DNA of 64,000 nt from a candidate division KSB1 bacterium (lineage in GTDB: Bacteria; Zhuqueibacterota; Zhuqueibacteria; Zhuqueibacterales; Zhuqueibacteraceae), in NCBI GenBank assembly GCA_034506255.1, contig JAPDPX010000008.1, positions 186,001-250,000 of the forward strand, in the 5' to 3' direction. The position numbers and the translations under genes are program-made. Position 1 is the stretch's first letter. Each line of letters starts with the position of its first letter. This document shows positions 1 to 9,319 of this stretch, in pieces. The notes beneath the pieces were generated by a model, which saw only the letters and a list, made by a program, of their open reading frames with translations, was not told the DNA's origin and ran no database searches.

Positions 1-1
1 C

Positions 2-1249
2 CAAGTCCTCACTGTCACCAATTTGCAGGACAGCGGCGAGGGCAGCCTGCGTGCGGCAGTGGCGGCGCGGGGCGCCAGAACCATTGTCTTCCGCGTTTCC
101 GGCACCATCGCCCTGCGCTCGCCGCTGCGAATCACGAACGGCGATCTCACCATTGCCGGACAAACGGCGCCGGGCGACGGCATCTGCCTGAAGGATCAGC
201 CGCTGATCATCGCCGCCGACAACGTCATCATCCGCTTTCTGCGCATGCGTCTGGGCGATGTCCGCCGGCTGCCGGAAGATGCGGTCTCGTGCCTCGGCCG
301 GAGAAACATCATGCTTGATCATTGCTCGATGAGCTGGGGCATCGACGAGGTCGCTTCCTTTTATGACAATGAAAATGCCACGATGCAATGGTGTTTGATC
401 AGCGAAAGCCTGAATGAGTCGTATCACCACAAGGGGCCGCACGGTTATGGCGGCATTTGGGGCGGCAAAGGCGTGACGTTTCATCACAACCTGCTCGCGC
501 ATCATGCCAACCGCACCCCGCGCTTCAACGGCAGCCGCACGCATGGCGAGCCGGAGAGGGAACTGGTCGATTTCCGCAACAATGTGATTTACAACTGGGG
601 GGAAAACAGCGCTTATGGCGGCGAGGGCGGCAGGCACAATCTCATCGCGAATTATTACAAATTCGGCCCGGCAACCGGGGATACGAAAAACCGCATCGTT
701 GAGCCCTATGATGCGCGCGGACGCTGGTATGTGGCGGGCAACTTCGTCCACGGTTTCCCCGCGGTCACCGCCGACAACCGGACCGGCGTGCAGGGCCGCT
801 TCGCGGATGCGGGCCAGGTTGATGCACCCCATCCCGCTGCGCCGGTCGTCACGCATTCGGCCGGGGAGGCTTTTGCGCTGGTGTTGGCCTGTGCCGGCGC
901 CATACTCCCCAGGCGTGACACAATCGATGCACGCATCGTCGCGGAGGTCCGCAGCGGCACTGCAAGCTTTGGCCGTGCCGGGCTGGGTCTGATTGATTCA
1001 CAAAACGAGGTGGGCGGCTGGCCGGTGCTGCGCCCGGCGCCGGCGCCCCCGGATGATGATCATGATGGCATGGCTGACGCCTGGGAGCGCCGCCATGGCC
1101 TCGATCCAGGCAATCCGGAGGATCGCAACGGCGATTACAATGGCGACGGCTACACCAATCTTGAAGAGTATTTGAACAGTCTGGCGCTGCCCGGCGGTGA
1201 TTGCACGGCAACAGACAGCACGGCAAGTCTTGACAGGGAAATCCGATGA
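2..1249 (+). CDS. Pectate lyase, PL1-like, 5' end outside window
   Basis: Polysaccharide lyase expected to cleave polygalacturonan by beta-elimination outside the cytoplasm. The reading frame is open from base 2, so the signal peptide and true start lie upstream. The first visible residues read QVLTVTNLQDSGEGSLRAAV, the usual opening of bacterial PL1 pectate lyases, followed by a VSGTI strand. A DHCSMSWGIDE segment and an RTPRF segment (family Ca-binding and catalytic-arginine regions) follow. The C-terminus (about 45 residues) is rich in Asp and Asn (DDDHDGMADAWERRHGLDP, then NGDYNGDGYTN), a calcium-binding EF-hand/thrombospondin-3-like tail. The stop TGA (1247-1249) overlaps the ATG of the next, broken gene as ATGA, so the two were translationally coupled. 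PL1 assignment is from motif recognition; the subfamily was not determined. Confidence 0.85.
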   Translation, partial: QVLTVTNLQDSGEGSLRAAVAARGARTIVFRVSGTIALRSPLRITNGDLTIAGQTAPGDGICLKDQPLIIAADNVIIRFLRMRLGDVRRLPEDAVSCLGRRNIMLDHCSMSWGIDEVASFYDNENATMQWCLISESLNESYHHKGPHGYGGIWGGKGVTFHHNLLAHHANRTPRFNGSRTHGEPERELVDFRNNVIYNWGENSAYGGEGGRHNLIANYYKFGPATGDTKNRIVEPYDARGRWYVAGNFVHGFPAVTADNRTGVQGRFADAGQVDAPHPAAPVVTHSAGEAFALVLACAGAILPRRDTIDARIVAEVRSGTASFGRAGLGLIDSQNEVGGWPVLRPAPAPPDDDHDGMADAWERRHGLDPGNPEDRNGDYNGDGYTNLEEYLNSLALPGGDCTATDSTASLDREIR

Positions 1250-2803
1250 AAACCCTGATGCCAGTTTTCACCCTGCTTTGCTTCACTCCCTCCCTTGTTT
1301 TCAATTAGACGGGCATGACCGCACGCCGGAACCAGCTCGTTGTGCATGCCGATTCCGCCCGGTTTGTCAGCAGCCGGCCCATTTATGGGCAGTTCAGCGA
1401 GCTTCTTGGACGGGGCATTTATGAGGGCATATGGGTGGGTGACAACTCGTCCATTCCCAACACGCGTGGCATTCGCAACGACGTGGTTGCGGCTCTGAAG
1501 CATATCAAAGTGCCCAATCTGCGCTGGCCGGGCGGTTGTTTTGCGGATGAATATCACTGGCGAGACGGCATCGGTCCGCGCAGACAGCGACCCACAATGA
1601 TCAACACCCACTGGGGGCGGGGTGACCGAGGACGCCAGTTTTGGCGCCCATGAGTTTCTCGATCTGTGCGAGCAACTGGGCGCGGAGCCTTACCTTTGCG
1701 GCAATCTCGGCTGCGGCACGGTGGAAGAGATGTCGAAGTGGGTGGAGTACATCACCTTTGACGGCGTGAGCCCGATGGCCGAGCTGCGGCGCAAGAACGG
1801 CCGCGACCAACCATGGCAGGTGAAATACTGGGGTGTGGCCAACGAGAACTGGGGCTGTGGCGGCAACATGACCGCGGAGTTTGATGCCGAGCTGTACAAC
1901 CGCTAGGCCACCTACTGCCGCAATTATGGCGACAATCAGCTTTTCAAAATTGCCGGCGGTGACGGGGACGGCGATTTCAACTCGACCGAAGTCCTGATGA
2001 AAAAGGTCAGATAGGGTCTGATGCACGGTTTGTCGCTGCACCATTATTTTGTCAATGGCACATGGGAGAAAAAGAAATCCGTCACCGTGTTCGACAAGCA
2101 CGACTATTCCCCCCTGATCGAATCCGTTTTGGCGCTGGAGGAGCTGCTGGCTGGCCACCTCAAAATCATGGATCGCCACGATCCCGAAAAACACATCGCC
2201 CTGGTGGTGGACGAATGGGGCGTCTGGCACGATGTCGAACCGGGTTCGCCACCGGCTTTCCCTTACCAACCAAACACACTGCGCGACGCCTTTGCTGCCG
2301 CACTCACATTCAACATTTTCCACAAATATGGCGACCGTATCCGCATGGCCAATATCGCACAGACGGTGAACGTGCTGCAGGCGATGATTCTGAACGACAG
2401 GGAGAAAATAATTCTGACGCCGACCTGTCACGTTTTCGATCTCTACAAAGTGCATCAGGATGCGCGGCTCCTGCCGGCCCAACTGCAAACGGAAACCTAC
2501 GAACATCATGGCAAGAGCATCCCGGCATTGAGCGCTTCATGCTCGTGCGCGCCGGATGGCAGCCTTCATATCAGCGTTGTGAATGTGCATGCGCACAGGG
2601 ATTTGCCTCTGGATTGCGAGTTGCGCGGCATGCAGACTGTGCGGGCCTCCGGCAGGATGCTGACCGCACCACACCTGCAGGCGCACAACACCCTCACCCA
2701 ACTCGGGAATGTGAGGATCACTGCTTGCAACCGGCTCGCGCTGCGCAACAATATGCGTGCGATCACTGTGCCGGCCAAGTCCGTGGTGGTGGAGGTCGAG
2801 TAG
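1246..2803 (+). pseudogene. Alpha-L-arabinofuranosidase GH51, broken (three TAG, one frameshift)
   Basis: GH51 enzymes remove arabinose side chains from pectic arabinan. Conceptual translation starts at ATG 1246 with a signal-peptide-like stretch (MKTLMPVFTLLCFTPSLVFN). It then meets TAG at 1306-1308, a +1 shift in a G5 run near 1614-1618, TAG at 1904-1906 and TAG at 2012-2014, before the natural TAG at 2801-2803. Across all breaks the protein aligns in my memory with full-length GH51: RWPGGCFADEYHWRDG, NTHWG(G)VTEDASFGAHEF, VANENWGCGG carrying the acid/base Glu, and VVDEWGVW carrying the nucleophile. Each amber sits where a CAG Gln codon would fit, so C-to-T change is a simple explanation. 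Because catalytic motifs are intact, decay looks recent. Assembly error is possible for the homopolymer shift but not easily for three stops. Confidence 0.88.
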
Positions 2804-2895
2804 TGCCGCGGGGAGGTGGGCACCGGCTCCGGGGCGCCGTGCCGTTGCCCGCAGGTTTTCCGCTTTTAATCTCTTGCGGGTTGAATCTGTGTAAA

Positions 2896-3249
2896 ACCTG
2901 AATTTTGCATGCCGGCTTGCTGTGACCTGAAGGAAAATGGCCTGTTCACAAAACTCCGTAAGGAGTGAACTGTTTGTAGACAGGGCAATCTTGCGGGTCT
3001 TTAAACTCCGTCCGGAGTGGCCTGTAGAATTTCCCATGATTCGGCGCGGTTTTTTCGAGGAGAACCAAACAGGTCACTCCTCACAGAGTGAAATGCAAGA
3101 AGCAGCTTCACTAAAAACAGTTCACTCCCACCGGAGTTGACAGCAAAGCTGCCCGCAAAATTTTCTATGCACCACCCTTTAGGTAGTCGGCGGTCGCGAT
3201 CCAATCGGCGTTCCTCGCGGAGGGATCAATCTGAATGCAAAATTCAGGT
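2896..3249 (+). repeat. MITE-like interspersed element, copy 1
   Basis: A 354-bp non-coding block bounded by near-perfect terminal inverted repeats: ACCTGAATTTTGCAT at 2896-2910 and ATGCAAAATTCAGGT at 3235-3249. It holds four short palindromic modules of the form CACTCC(N)GGAGTG near 2953, 3003, 3078 and 3120. The same element recurs, in the opposite orientation, at 53571-53932 and 57496-57852. No conserved ORF is shared by the copies, so it looks like a non-autonomous transposable element. It lies between the GH51 pseudogene and the pectinesterase gene. The mobilising transposase is unknown. Confidence 0.85.
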
Positions 3250-3255
3250 AAAACA

Positions 3256-3360
3256 GCAAAGATTTTTCCAACTGATACAAAAACCAACGGAAAAACTTCA
3301 ACAGTCGGGTTCTTTTACCCGCTGGAGATTTTGTTTTTGGTTGTGGTTGGCCCACGCCGG
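3256..3360 (+). repeat. Dispersed hairpin repeat family 2, copy A
   Basis: About 105 bp directly after MITE copy 1. It matches the reverse complement of 33564-33680 with many shared blocks (TTTTCCAAC, GATA-AAAAACC, ACAGT-GGGTTCTT, GGAGATTTT, TTTTGGTTG). It ends only a few bases before the Shine-Dalgarno of the pectinesterase gene, so it lies in that gene's leader. Function is unknown. Confidence 0.65.
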
Positions 3361-3372
3361 GAGGGAGTTGCC

Positions 3373-4464
3373 GTGATTCTTCGTGCTGTAACGATGCTTT
3401 GCGGCGCGCTTGCCACGCTTGCCGGGGCGCAACACGCCATTGTTGATGCCGGCTACTCCGGCGAACCCGGGAGGCGGGTGAACGGTGTGCCGCACTTCGC
3501 CACCATTGGCGCAGCACTGCTCGCCGTGCCGGCGAACAATGACCGGCCTTTCCTCATTTTCATCAAGCAGGGACGCTACGACGAGAAACTGATTGTCGAC
3601 CGGCCATTCGTGCATTTCCTCGGCGAGAACCGTGACAGCACGATCATCAGCCACGCGGATTGCAGCGACACGCCGGCGCCAAACGGCGGCAGGCTGGGAA
3701 TGCAGGGCAGCTTCACGCTGCAGATCGCAGCGCCCGATTTTCGCGCCGAGAATCTCACCATCGCGAACGGCTTCGACTATCCCGCCAATGCCGCCAGAGC
3801 GGAGGATGATCCCGCCAAAGTTCAAAACCCGCAGGCTGTTGCCCTCATGACGACCACCGGCAGCGACCGCGCCGTGTTTTGCAATTGCGTGATCAAAGGC
3901 TTTCAAGACACGCTGTTTGCGGATGCCGGACGACACTACTTCCACGCCTGCCGCATTCTCGGTCACGTGGATTTCATCTTCGGCGCGGGCCAGGCAGTTT
4001 TTGAAAACTGTGAGATTGTTTCGCGCGACCGACCGGGCAGGCTGCCCACCGGTTTTGTCACCGCCCCCAGCACCGCGGCCGCGTTTCCCTATGGCTTCCT
4101 CTTCCTGCATTGCCGCCTGCTGAAGGAAACGCCGGCATTGCCCGGGGGCTCGGTTTGCCTCGGCCGGCCCTGGCATCCTGCCGGCGATCCGCGTGTGGAA
4201 GGCAGCGCCGTTTTTATCCGTTGCTTCATGGATGATCATCTTGGTGCGGAGGGCTATGCCCCCATTTCCATCCGGGATTCCACCGGGCAGCGCCTCTGGT
4301 TTGAAGTGAAGCCCGACTCGCGCTTTTTCGAATTTGAAAGCCACGGCCCGGGCGCAATCAAGAGCGCCCGGCGACCCACACTCAACGAAAAAGAGGCGGC
4401 CTATTACACTGCCGCACACGTTCTCAACGGTTGGCAGCCCGTTTGTTCGAAGCAGGGATTGTGA
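3373..4464 (+). CDS. Pectinesterase (CE8), exported
   Basis: Removes methyl esters from homogalacturonan so that lyases and polygalacturonases can act. The frame is open further upstream, but GTG 3373 is chosen because GGGAG lies 6-7 bases before it and it opens a good signal peptide (VILRAVTMLCGALATLAGAQ). This gives 363 aa. Family features are a VDAGYSGEPG start, GFQDTLFADAGRHYF with the first catalytic Asp, GHVDFIFGAGQA with the second, and LGRPW near the C-terminus with the substrate Arg. The beta-helix is of normal CE8 length with no sorting domain. It sits between repeat copies upstream and a PL9 gene 12 bp downstream, consistent with a pectin-degradation operon. Confidence 0.9.
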   Translation: MILRAVTMLCGALATLAGAQHAIVDAGYSGEPGRRVNGVPHFATIGAALLAVPANNDRPFLIFIKQGRYDEKLIVDRPFVHFLGENRDSTIISHADCSDTPAPNGGRLGMQGSFTLQIAAPDFRAENLTIANGFDYPANAARAEDDPAKVQNPQAVALMTTTGSDRAVFCNCVIKGFQDTLFADAGRHYFHACRILGHVDFIFGAGQAVFENCEIVSRDRPGRLPTGFVTAPSTAAAFPYGFLFLHCRLLKETPALPGGSVCLGRPWHPAGDPRVEGSAVFIRCFMDDHLGAEGYAPISIRDSTGQRLWFEVKPDSRFFEFESHGPGAIKSARRPTLNEKEAAYYTAAHVLNGWQPVCSKQGL

Positions 4465-4476
4465 AAGGGCCGGGTC

Positions 4477-6039
4477 GTGAGCAAAAAAGCTTTTCTTTGT
4501 TTCGCACTTTTTGTTGGGGGGCTGCCGTTGCGGGCGCAGAAATACGTGGCCACGGACGGCAATGATGCCAATCCTGGAACCCTGGCCCGGCCATTTCAAA
4601 CGATCAGCCGGGCGATCGCTGAAATCATACCGGGTGATACGATTTATGTGCGCGGCGGCAGGTATGCCCTGACGGCCACGATCATGATCCCGGCGGCAAA
4701 AAGCGGAACCGCAGGCCAATGGGTCACGTTGACGGCATTTCCGAATGAAACACCCCTGCTCGATTTCTCCGCGCAGCCCGGCGGCGCCAGGGGCATCAGC
4801 CTGCGCGCCAGTTACTGGCACCTGCACGGCTTGCAGATTAAAGGCGCGGGCGACAACGGCATGGAGATCGATGGCGGCACCAACAATCTCATCGAAAACT
4901 GCGCCTTTTTTGAAAACCGGGACAGCGGCCTGCAATTGAGCAACGGCGCGGCCGACAATCGCATCAGCAATTGCGATTCCTATTACAATGCCGATCCGCC
5001 CGATTACGCGGATGCCGATGGTTTCGCGCCCAAACTCACCGTGGGCTCAGGGAATGTTTTCCAAGGTTGTCGCGCCTGGGGAAATGCGGATGACGGCTGG
5101 GATGGCTATTTGCGCGGTGCCGACAACGTGAGCACGATCCTGGAAAACTGCTGGACGTGGGGCAACGGCTATCTCAAGGACGGCACCGACCCCGGCCCGC
5201 AAGCCAACGGCAACGGTTTCAAACTGGGCGGCGGCGACAACAGCAACAGCGGGCAGTTGCGGCATCATGTCGTCCTGATCAATTGCCTTGCATTCAACAA
5301 CAAGCAAAAGGGCTTCGATCAAAACAACAACGCCGGCTCCATGACCCTGCTTCAGTGCACCGGCTATAACAACCGTGAAGCTAATTACAGCCTTTCCCGG
5401 GCGCTTGCCCCCGGACAGACCCTGACGGTGAAGAACTGCGTGTCTTTTGCCGGCCGGGTGGAGTTGGGAAGCTTTGCCGTGCAGGCCGCCAACAGTTGGA
5501 TGAGCCCCTTCGTGGTGACCGCGGCGGATTTCGCGGATCTCGATCCCGCACCGGCCGCCCTGCCGCGCCGCGCCGACGGCAGCCTGCCGGCGATGCCCTT
5601 CCTGCACCTCGCCGCCGGCAGTGATTTGATCGATGCCGGCGTGGATCTCGGCCGGCCGTTCAAAGGCCGGGCGCCCGATCTCGGCGCCTTCGAAAGTGAT
5701 TTCGGCACCGCCGTCGCAAATGAAAAATTCACACCGGCGGAGTTTCGGTTGCATCAGAATCACCCGAACCCATTTCATTCGATGACGATGATAGAATACG
5801 AGGTGCCCGGCAGTGCCCATGTCAAAATCAGCGTCTACGATATCCTCGGCCGGGAAGTCATGCAACTCATGAATGAGGCAAAAGCTGCCGGCCGTTACGA
5901 GCTGCAGTTCAACGCGCAAAATCTGCCCGGTGGTATTTACTTTTGCAGGCTCGCCGCCGGAAGCCTGATACAAACGAAAAAGATGATGGTGATGAGATCG
6001 TTCCGTGCCCGAGAAGGGCCGTTCCCACGGAGGGAATAA
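4477..6039 (+). CDS. Pectate lyase PL9-like with C-terminal sorting domain
   Basis: Secreted endo-lyase for homogalacturonan. 520 aa from GTG 4477. A Sec signal peptide (MSKKAFLCFALFVGGLPLRAQ) is followed by YVATDGNDANPGT and right-handed beta-helix repeats. The PL9 signature stretch is present: DADGFAPKL, ADDGWDGY, GNGFKLGGGDNSNSG and KGFDQNNNAG, which hold the Ca-binding Asp residues and the catalytic Lys region. From about residue 430 there is a separate domain beginning FRLHQNHPNPFHSMT and ending in a KKMMVMR-type motif, the FlgD/Por-type C-terminal domain seen in several proteins of this window. Such domains serve as sorting tags or Ig-like stalks in FCB bacteria. The start lies 12 bp after the pectinesterase stop. 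Confidence 0.87.
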   Translation: MSKKAFLCFALFVGGLPLRAQKYVATDGNDANPGTLARPFQTISRAIAEIIPGDTIYVRGGRYALTATIMIPAAKSGTAGQWVTLTAFPNETPLLDFSAQPGGARGISLRASYWHLHGLQIKGAGDNGMEIDGGTNNLIENCAFFENRDSGLQLSNGAADNRISNCDSYYNADPPDYADADGFAPKLTVGSGNVFQGCRAWGNADDGWDGYLRGADNVSTILENCWTWGNGYLKDGTDPGPQANGNGFKLGGGDNSNSGQLRHHVVLINCLAFNNKQKGFDQNNNAGSMTLLQCTGYNNREANYSLSRALAPGQTLTVKNCVSFAGRVELGSFAVQAANSWMSPFVVTAADFADLDPAPAALPRRADGSLPAMPFLHLAAGSDLIDAGVDLGRPFKGRAPDLGAFESDFGTAVANEKFTPAEFRLHQNHPNPFHSMTMIEYEVPGSAHVKISVYDILGREVMQLMNEAKAAGRYELQFNAQNLPGGIYFCRLAAGSLIQTKKMMVMRSFRAREGPFPRRE

Positions 6040-6246
6040 CGACCCGGGTACTGAAGGGCATGCCTCGCATGCGGTATCTCGGTGCCCGGACAGAGAGCAG
6101 CATGCCCGGCGCAGCACGGTCGCGACTGCCCGGTTGCAAAAGTCAGACGCGCAGGCCGGAATGAAGCAATCTTTTGTTGCGGGCGCCCCTGCTTCCCGGG
6201 CATCTTGCCACGAGTTTTTGCCAAATAAAAAAACCGGGTTGACCTG

Positions 6247-7938
6247 ATGAAAATCTCCCCTCTGCACGGCCCCGCTGTTACGATGCTGTTTTCTCTGTTG
6301 CGCCCGGCCGTCTTTTCCCTGTTGTTGCAATTCGGCAACGCGGCCGGCCAGACGGCATCTCATTTTCCCGAAGTCCCATTGCCTTCCTTTCCGAACCGGA
6401 CCGTCAACATTGTGGAGTATGGTGCGGTGGGTGACGGCAAAACCATGAATACGGAAGCCATCGCCCGGGCGATTGCCGCATGCGCACAGGCCGGTGGCGG
6501 CCGGGTTGTGATTCCGGCGGGGCTGTGGTTGACCGGCCCGATCCAACTGGCGAGTAACATCGAGCTGCATGTCGAAAAAGGCGCGCTGGTGAGCTTCAGC
6601 CGAAACCGTGACGACTATCCCCTGGTTGACACCTGGTTCGAAGGCCGGCCGGAGTATCGCTGCATGGCCGCAATCTACGGCAGGGATCTCGAAAACATCG
6701 CTCTCACCGGCGCCGGCGTCTTCGACGGTGCTGGTGAAGTATGGCGTCCGGTGAAAAAATTCAAAATGACCGAGCGGCAGTGGCAGGATTTGCTCGCTTC
6801 CGGCGGTGTGCTCGATGACAAGGGTACGACCTGGTGGCCCTCCGAAGCGGCACGGGACGGCGAGGCCTTCCTCACGGCTATTCGCCAAAGCGGCAGGCAG
6901 CCGCAACGCGCCGATTATGAAAAGGTGCGTGACTTTCTGCGGCCGGTGCTGGTGCAATTGTACCGGTGCAGCAGGATCCTGATCGATGGACCGACTTTTC
7001 AAAACTCGGGCGCGTGGAATTTGCATCCGCTGATGAGTACGGATATTACCCTCCGCAATGTCACTGTCCGGAATCCGTGGTATTCACAAAACGGTGACGG
7101 GCTGGATTTGGAATCCTGCCGCAATGTCGTGGTGTACAACTGCACTTTCGATGTCGGGGACGATGCGATCTGCCTGAAGTCCGGACGCGACGAGGCCGGC
7201 CGCCGGCGCGGCATGCCCACGGAAAATGTGTTGATTTACGATTGCCGGGTTTATGCCGGCCACGGCGGCTTCGTGATTGGCAGCGAAATGTCCGGCGGCG
7301 TGCGCACCGTCGAAATTCGCGATTGCGTTTTCATGGGCACCGCCACCGGCCTGCGCTTCAAAAGCACACGCGGCCGCGGCGGCATTGTCGAGAACATTCA
7401 CATCAAACGCCTTCTCATGAAGGACATACCCGCGGCGGCGATTACTTTCAACATGTTCTACAGCGGGCAGGCGCCCATTCCCGATCCCGGTTGGGATGCC
7501 GGTTTCGCGGTGGAGGCGGCCATGCCGGTGACGGAAGCCACGCCGCTGTTCCGCAATATCTCCATCAGCGAAGTGACGGTCCGTGGCGCGGGACAGGCGG
7601 TGGAATTGCACGGTCTGCCGGAAATGCCGCTGCGGCATCTGACCCTGCGGGATATTTCCATCAGCGCGCAACAGGGGTTGTCCGCTGTCAATGCAGATCA
7701 TGTGAACCTGATCAATGTTGCAATTCTGCCGCAGCGCGGCCCGGCGCTGGCGTTTCACAACAGCACCAACGTTCTCGTCGAAAACCCGCGTTTTGCAGCG
7801 GAGACCGCCACGGTTTTGTCCCTTTCCGGTGGCAAGACGGCCGGCATCCAGTTTCACACACCCAATCTGGCAGAAGTGAAGAAGCGGGTCAAAATGGCAC
7901 CGGAAGTGAATCCCCGCGCTGTGCAGTGGGGAAATTGA
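6247..7938 (+). CDS. Polygalacturonase GH28, exported
   Basis: Hydrolyses galacturonosyl linkages in pectin. 563 aa with an N-terminal signal region (to about residue 35) followed by VNIVEYGAVGDGKTMNTEAI, the usual GH28 start. Catalytic motifs are all present: NGDGLD (Asp284), VGDDAICLKSG (Asp305 and Asp306), GHGGFVIGSEMSG (His339) and RFKS (Arg370, Lys372). An insertion of roughly 60 residues (about 165-230) between the first turns and the catalytic turns suggests an exo-acting, bacterial-type enzyme. There is no sorting domain. It is followed 16 bp later by a GH105 gene, suggesting joint action on oligogalacturonides. Confidence 0.92.
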   Translation: MKISPLHGPAVTMLFSLLRPAVFSLLLQFGNAAGQTASHFPEVPLPSFPNRTVNIVEYGAVGDGKTMNTEAIARAIAACAQAGGGRVVIPAGLWLTGPIQLASNIELHVEKGALVSFSRNRDDYPLVDTWFEGRPEYRCMAAIYGRDLENIALTGAGVFDGAGEVWRPVKKFKMTERQWQDLLASGGVLDDKGTTWWPSEAARDGEAFLTAIRQSGRQPQRADYEKVRDFLRPVLVQLYRCSRILIDGPTFQNSGAWNLHPLMSTDITLRNVTVRNPWYSQNGDGLDLESCRNVVVYNCTFDVGDDAICLKSGRDEAGRRRGMPTENVLIYDCRVYAGHGGFVIGSEMSGGVRTVEIRDCVFMGTATGLRFKSTRGRGGIVENIHIKRLLMKDIPAAAITFNMFYSGQAPIPDPGWDAGFAVEAAMPVTEATPLFRNISISEVTVRGAGQAVELHGLPEMPLRHLTLRDISISAQQGLSAVNADHVNLINVAILPQRGPALAFHNSTNVLVENPRFAAETATVLSLSGGKTAGIQFHTPNLAEVKKRVKMAPEVNPRAVQWGN

Positions 7939-7954
7939 ACAGGGCTCGAAGCAA

Positions 7955-9181
7955 ATGACCAACGTCAATCAAAAGATATGGCACCGCTTCCTGCTGGTGG
8001 TGATGGTCGTCTTTCTTTCCGGCCAGGGCCGGGTGCCGCGCCAGCATCGGCCAGCGGCGCAGGATTTGCCATGGTCTGTTCGCATGGCTGATTCGGAAAT
8101 GCAACGCCGCGGTGATTCGTTCTTGTTCCATGACAGCGCGAAGACCTCATGGGTCTATGAAACTGCCGTTTTCATGAAGGGACTGGAGCACGTCTGGCAG
8201 CAGACGGGCAGGCAAAAATATTTCGACTACATCAAGGCTTTCGCCGACTCCTATGTCGGACCGGATGGCAGCATCAAAACCTACACGCTGGCGGAATACA
8301 ACCTCGACCACCTGAACCCCGGCAAGATTCTGTTGCTGCTCTATAATGTCACGCGCGAGGAAAAGTACAAAAAGGCCGCCGCTTTGGCCATGAAGCAGCT
8401 TGAAACGCAACCGCGTACCAAGGCGGGCGGCTTCTGGCACAAGAAGATCTATCCCTGGCAAATGTGGCTCGATGGCATTTACATGGCCGCGCCGTTTTAT
8501 GCCGAGTATGCCGGGAGATTCGACCGCCCCGCTGCCTTTGATGATGTTGCACTCCAGATCATCCTGGTGGCGCGCCACACCTACGATTCCACCGCCGGCC
8601 TGTTTTATCACGGCTGGGACGAAAGTCGCCAGCAAAAATGGGCTGATCCGGTCACGGGCTGCTCACCGAATTTTTGGGGTCGTGCACTGGGATGGTATGC
8701 CATGGGCATCGTCGATGTGCTTGATCACTTTCCACAGGATCATCCCAAACGGGCCGAAATTCTTGCCATCCTTCGCCGGGTGGCTCGGGGGGTGCAAAAA
8801 TACCAGGATGAGAAGACCGGCCTGTGGTATCAAGTGCTGGATCAGGGCAGCCGTGACGGCAATTTCCCCGAAGCCTCGGCCTCGGCAATGTTTGTCTACG
8901 CCCTTGCCAAAGCGGTGCGCAATGGCTATCTTGAATCCTCCTATTTGGCCGTGGCGGAAAAAGGTTATCGCGGCATCCTTGCGAACTTCATCAAGGTGGA
9001 ACCGGACGGTCTGGTCACGCTCACACAGATTTGTCAGGTTGCCGGACTTGGCGGCAAGCCTTATCGGGACGGCTCTTATGAGTACTACATCAGCACGCCG
9101 GTTGTGAGCAATGATCTCAAGGGCGTGGGCCCATTCCTGATGGCCAGCGTGGAAATGGAGCGGTTGCAACAAGCCAGGTGA
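7955..9181 (+). CDS. Unsaturated (rhamno)galacturonyl hydrolase GH105
   Basis: Removes the unsaturated uronic residue left at the non-reducing end by pectate lyases, giving substrate for KduI/KduD. 408 aa of alpha/alpha-barrel type. An N-terminal hydrophobic stretch (about residues 10-24) suggests export. YteR/GH105 features are the WVYETAVFMKGLE helix, WHKKIYPWQMWLDGIYMAAP with Asp173 as the likely general acid, FWGRALGWYAMG, and a C-terminal GSYEYYISTPVVSNDLKGVG. A lyase-coupled hydrolase beside GH28 and PL genes fits well. Choice between rhamnogalacturonyl and galacturonyl substrate cannot be made from sequence. Confidence 0.92.
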   Translation: MTNVNQKIWHRFLLVVMVVFLSGQGRVPRQHRPAAQDLPWSVRMADSEMQRRGDSFLFHDSAKTSWVYETAVFMKGLEHVWQQTGRQKYFDYIKAFADSYVGPDGSIKTYTLAEYNLDHLNPGKILLLLYNVTREEKYKKAAALAMKQLETQPRTKAGGFWHKKIYPWQMWLDGIYMAAPFYAEYAGRFDRPAAFDDVALQIILVARHTYDSTAGLFYHGWDESRQQKWADPVTGCSPNFWGRALGWYAMGIVDVLDHFPQDHPKRAEILAILRRVARGVQKYQDEKTGLWYQVLDQGSRDGNFPEASASAMFVYALAKAVRNGYLESSYLAVAEKGYRGILANFIKVEPDGLVTLTQICQVAGLGGKPYRDGSYEYYISTPVVSNDLKGVGPFLMASVEMERLQQAR

Positions 9182-9319
9182 GAAAACGCTGTCGATCACG
9201 CGGACGCGGTCGCGACCGGCATGTGCCTTGTCGCCGCGTGTTTTGCGGGTGCCGCCGCCGTGCAGAATCCCGTTTCGGGGATAGAGATTGCAGCGAACCA
9301 TTCAACGAAAGCAGAGAAT

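Noticed and set aside
1246..2803. Amber codons as a recoded amino acid
   Set aside because: The gene also has a frameshift, and several intact genes end at TAG, so a reassigned TAG is not supported.
2896..3249. CRISPR array from repeated CACTCC/GGAGTG units
   Set aside because: Only about four imperfect palindromes, with irregular spacing, no true direct repeats, no cas genes, and the whole block recurs as a bounded element.
3298..4935. 545-aa - strand frame across pectinesterase and PL9 genes
   Set aside because: Antisense to two well-identified genes and spans their boundary; no recognised motif.
5047..7026. 659-aa - strand frame across PL9 and GH28 genes
   Set aside because: Antisense shadow in GC-rich DNA; spans two real genes and their intergenic gap.
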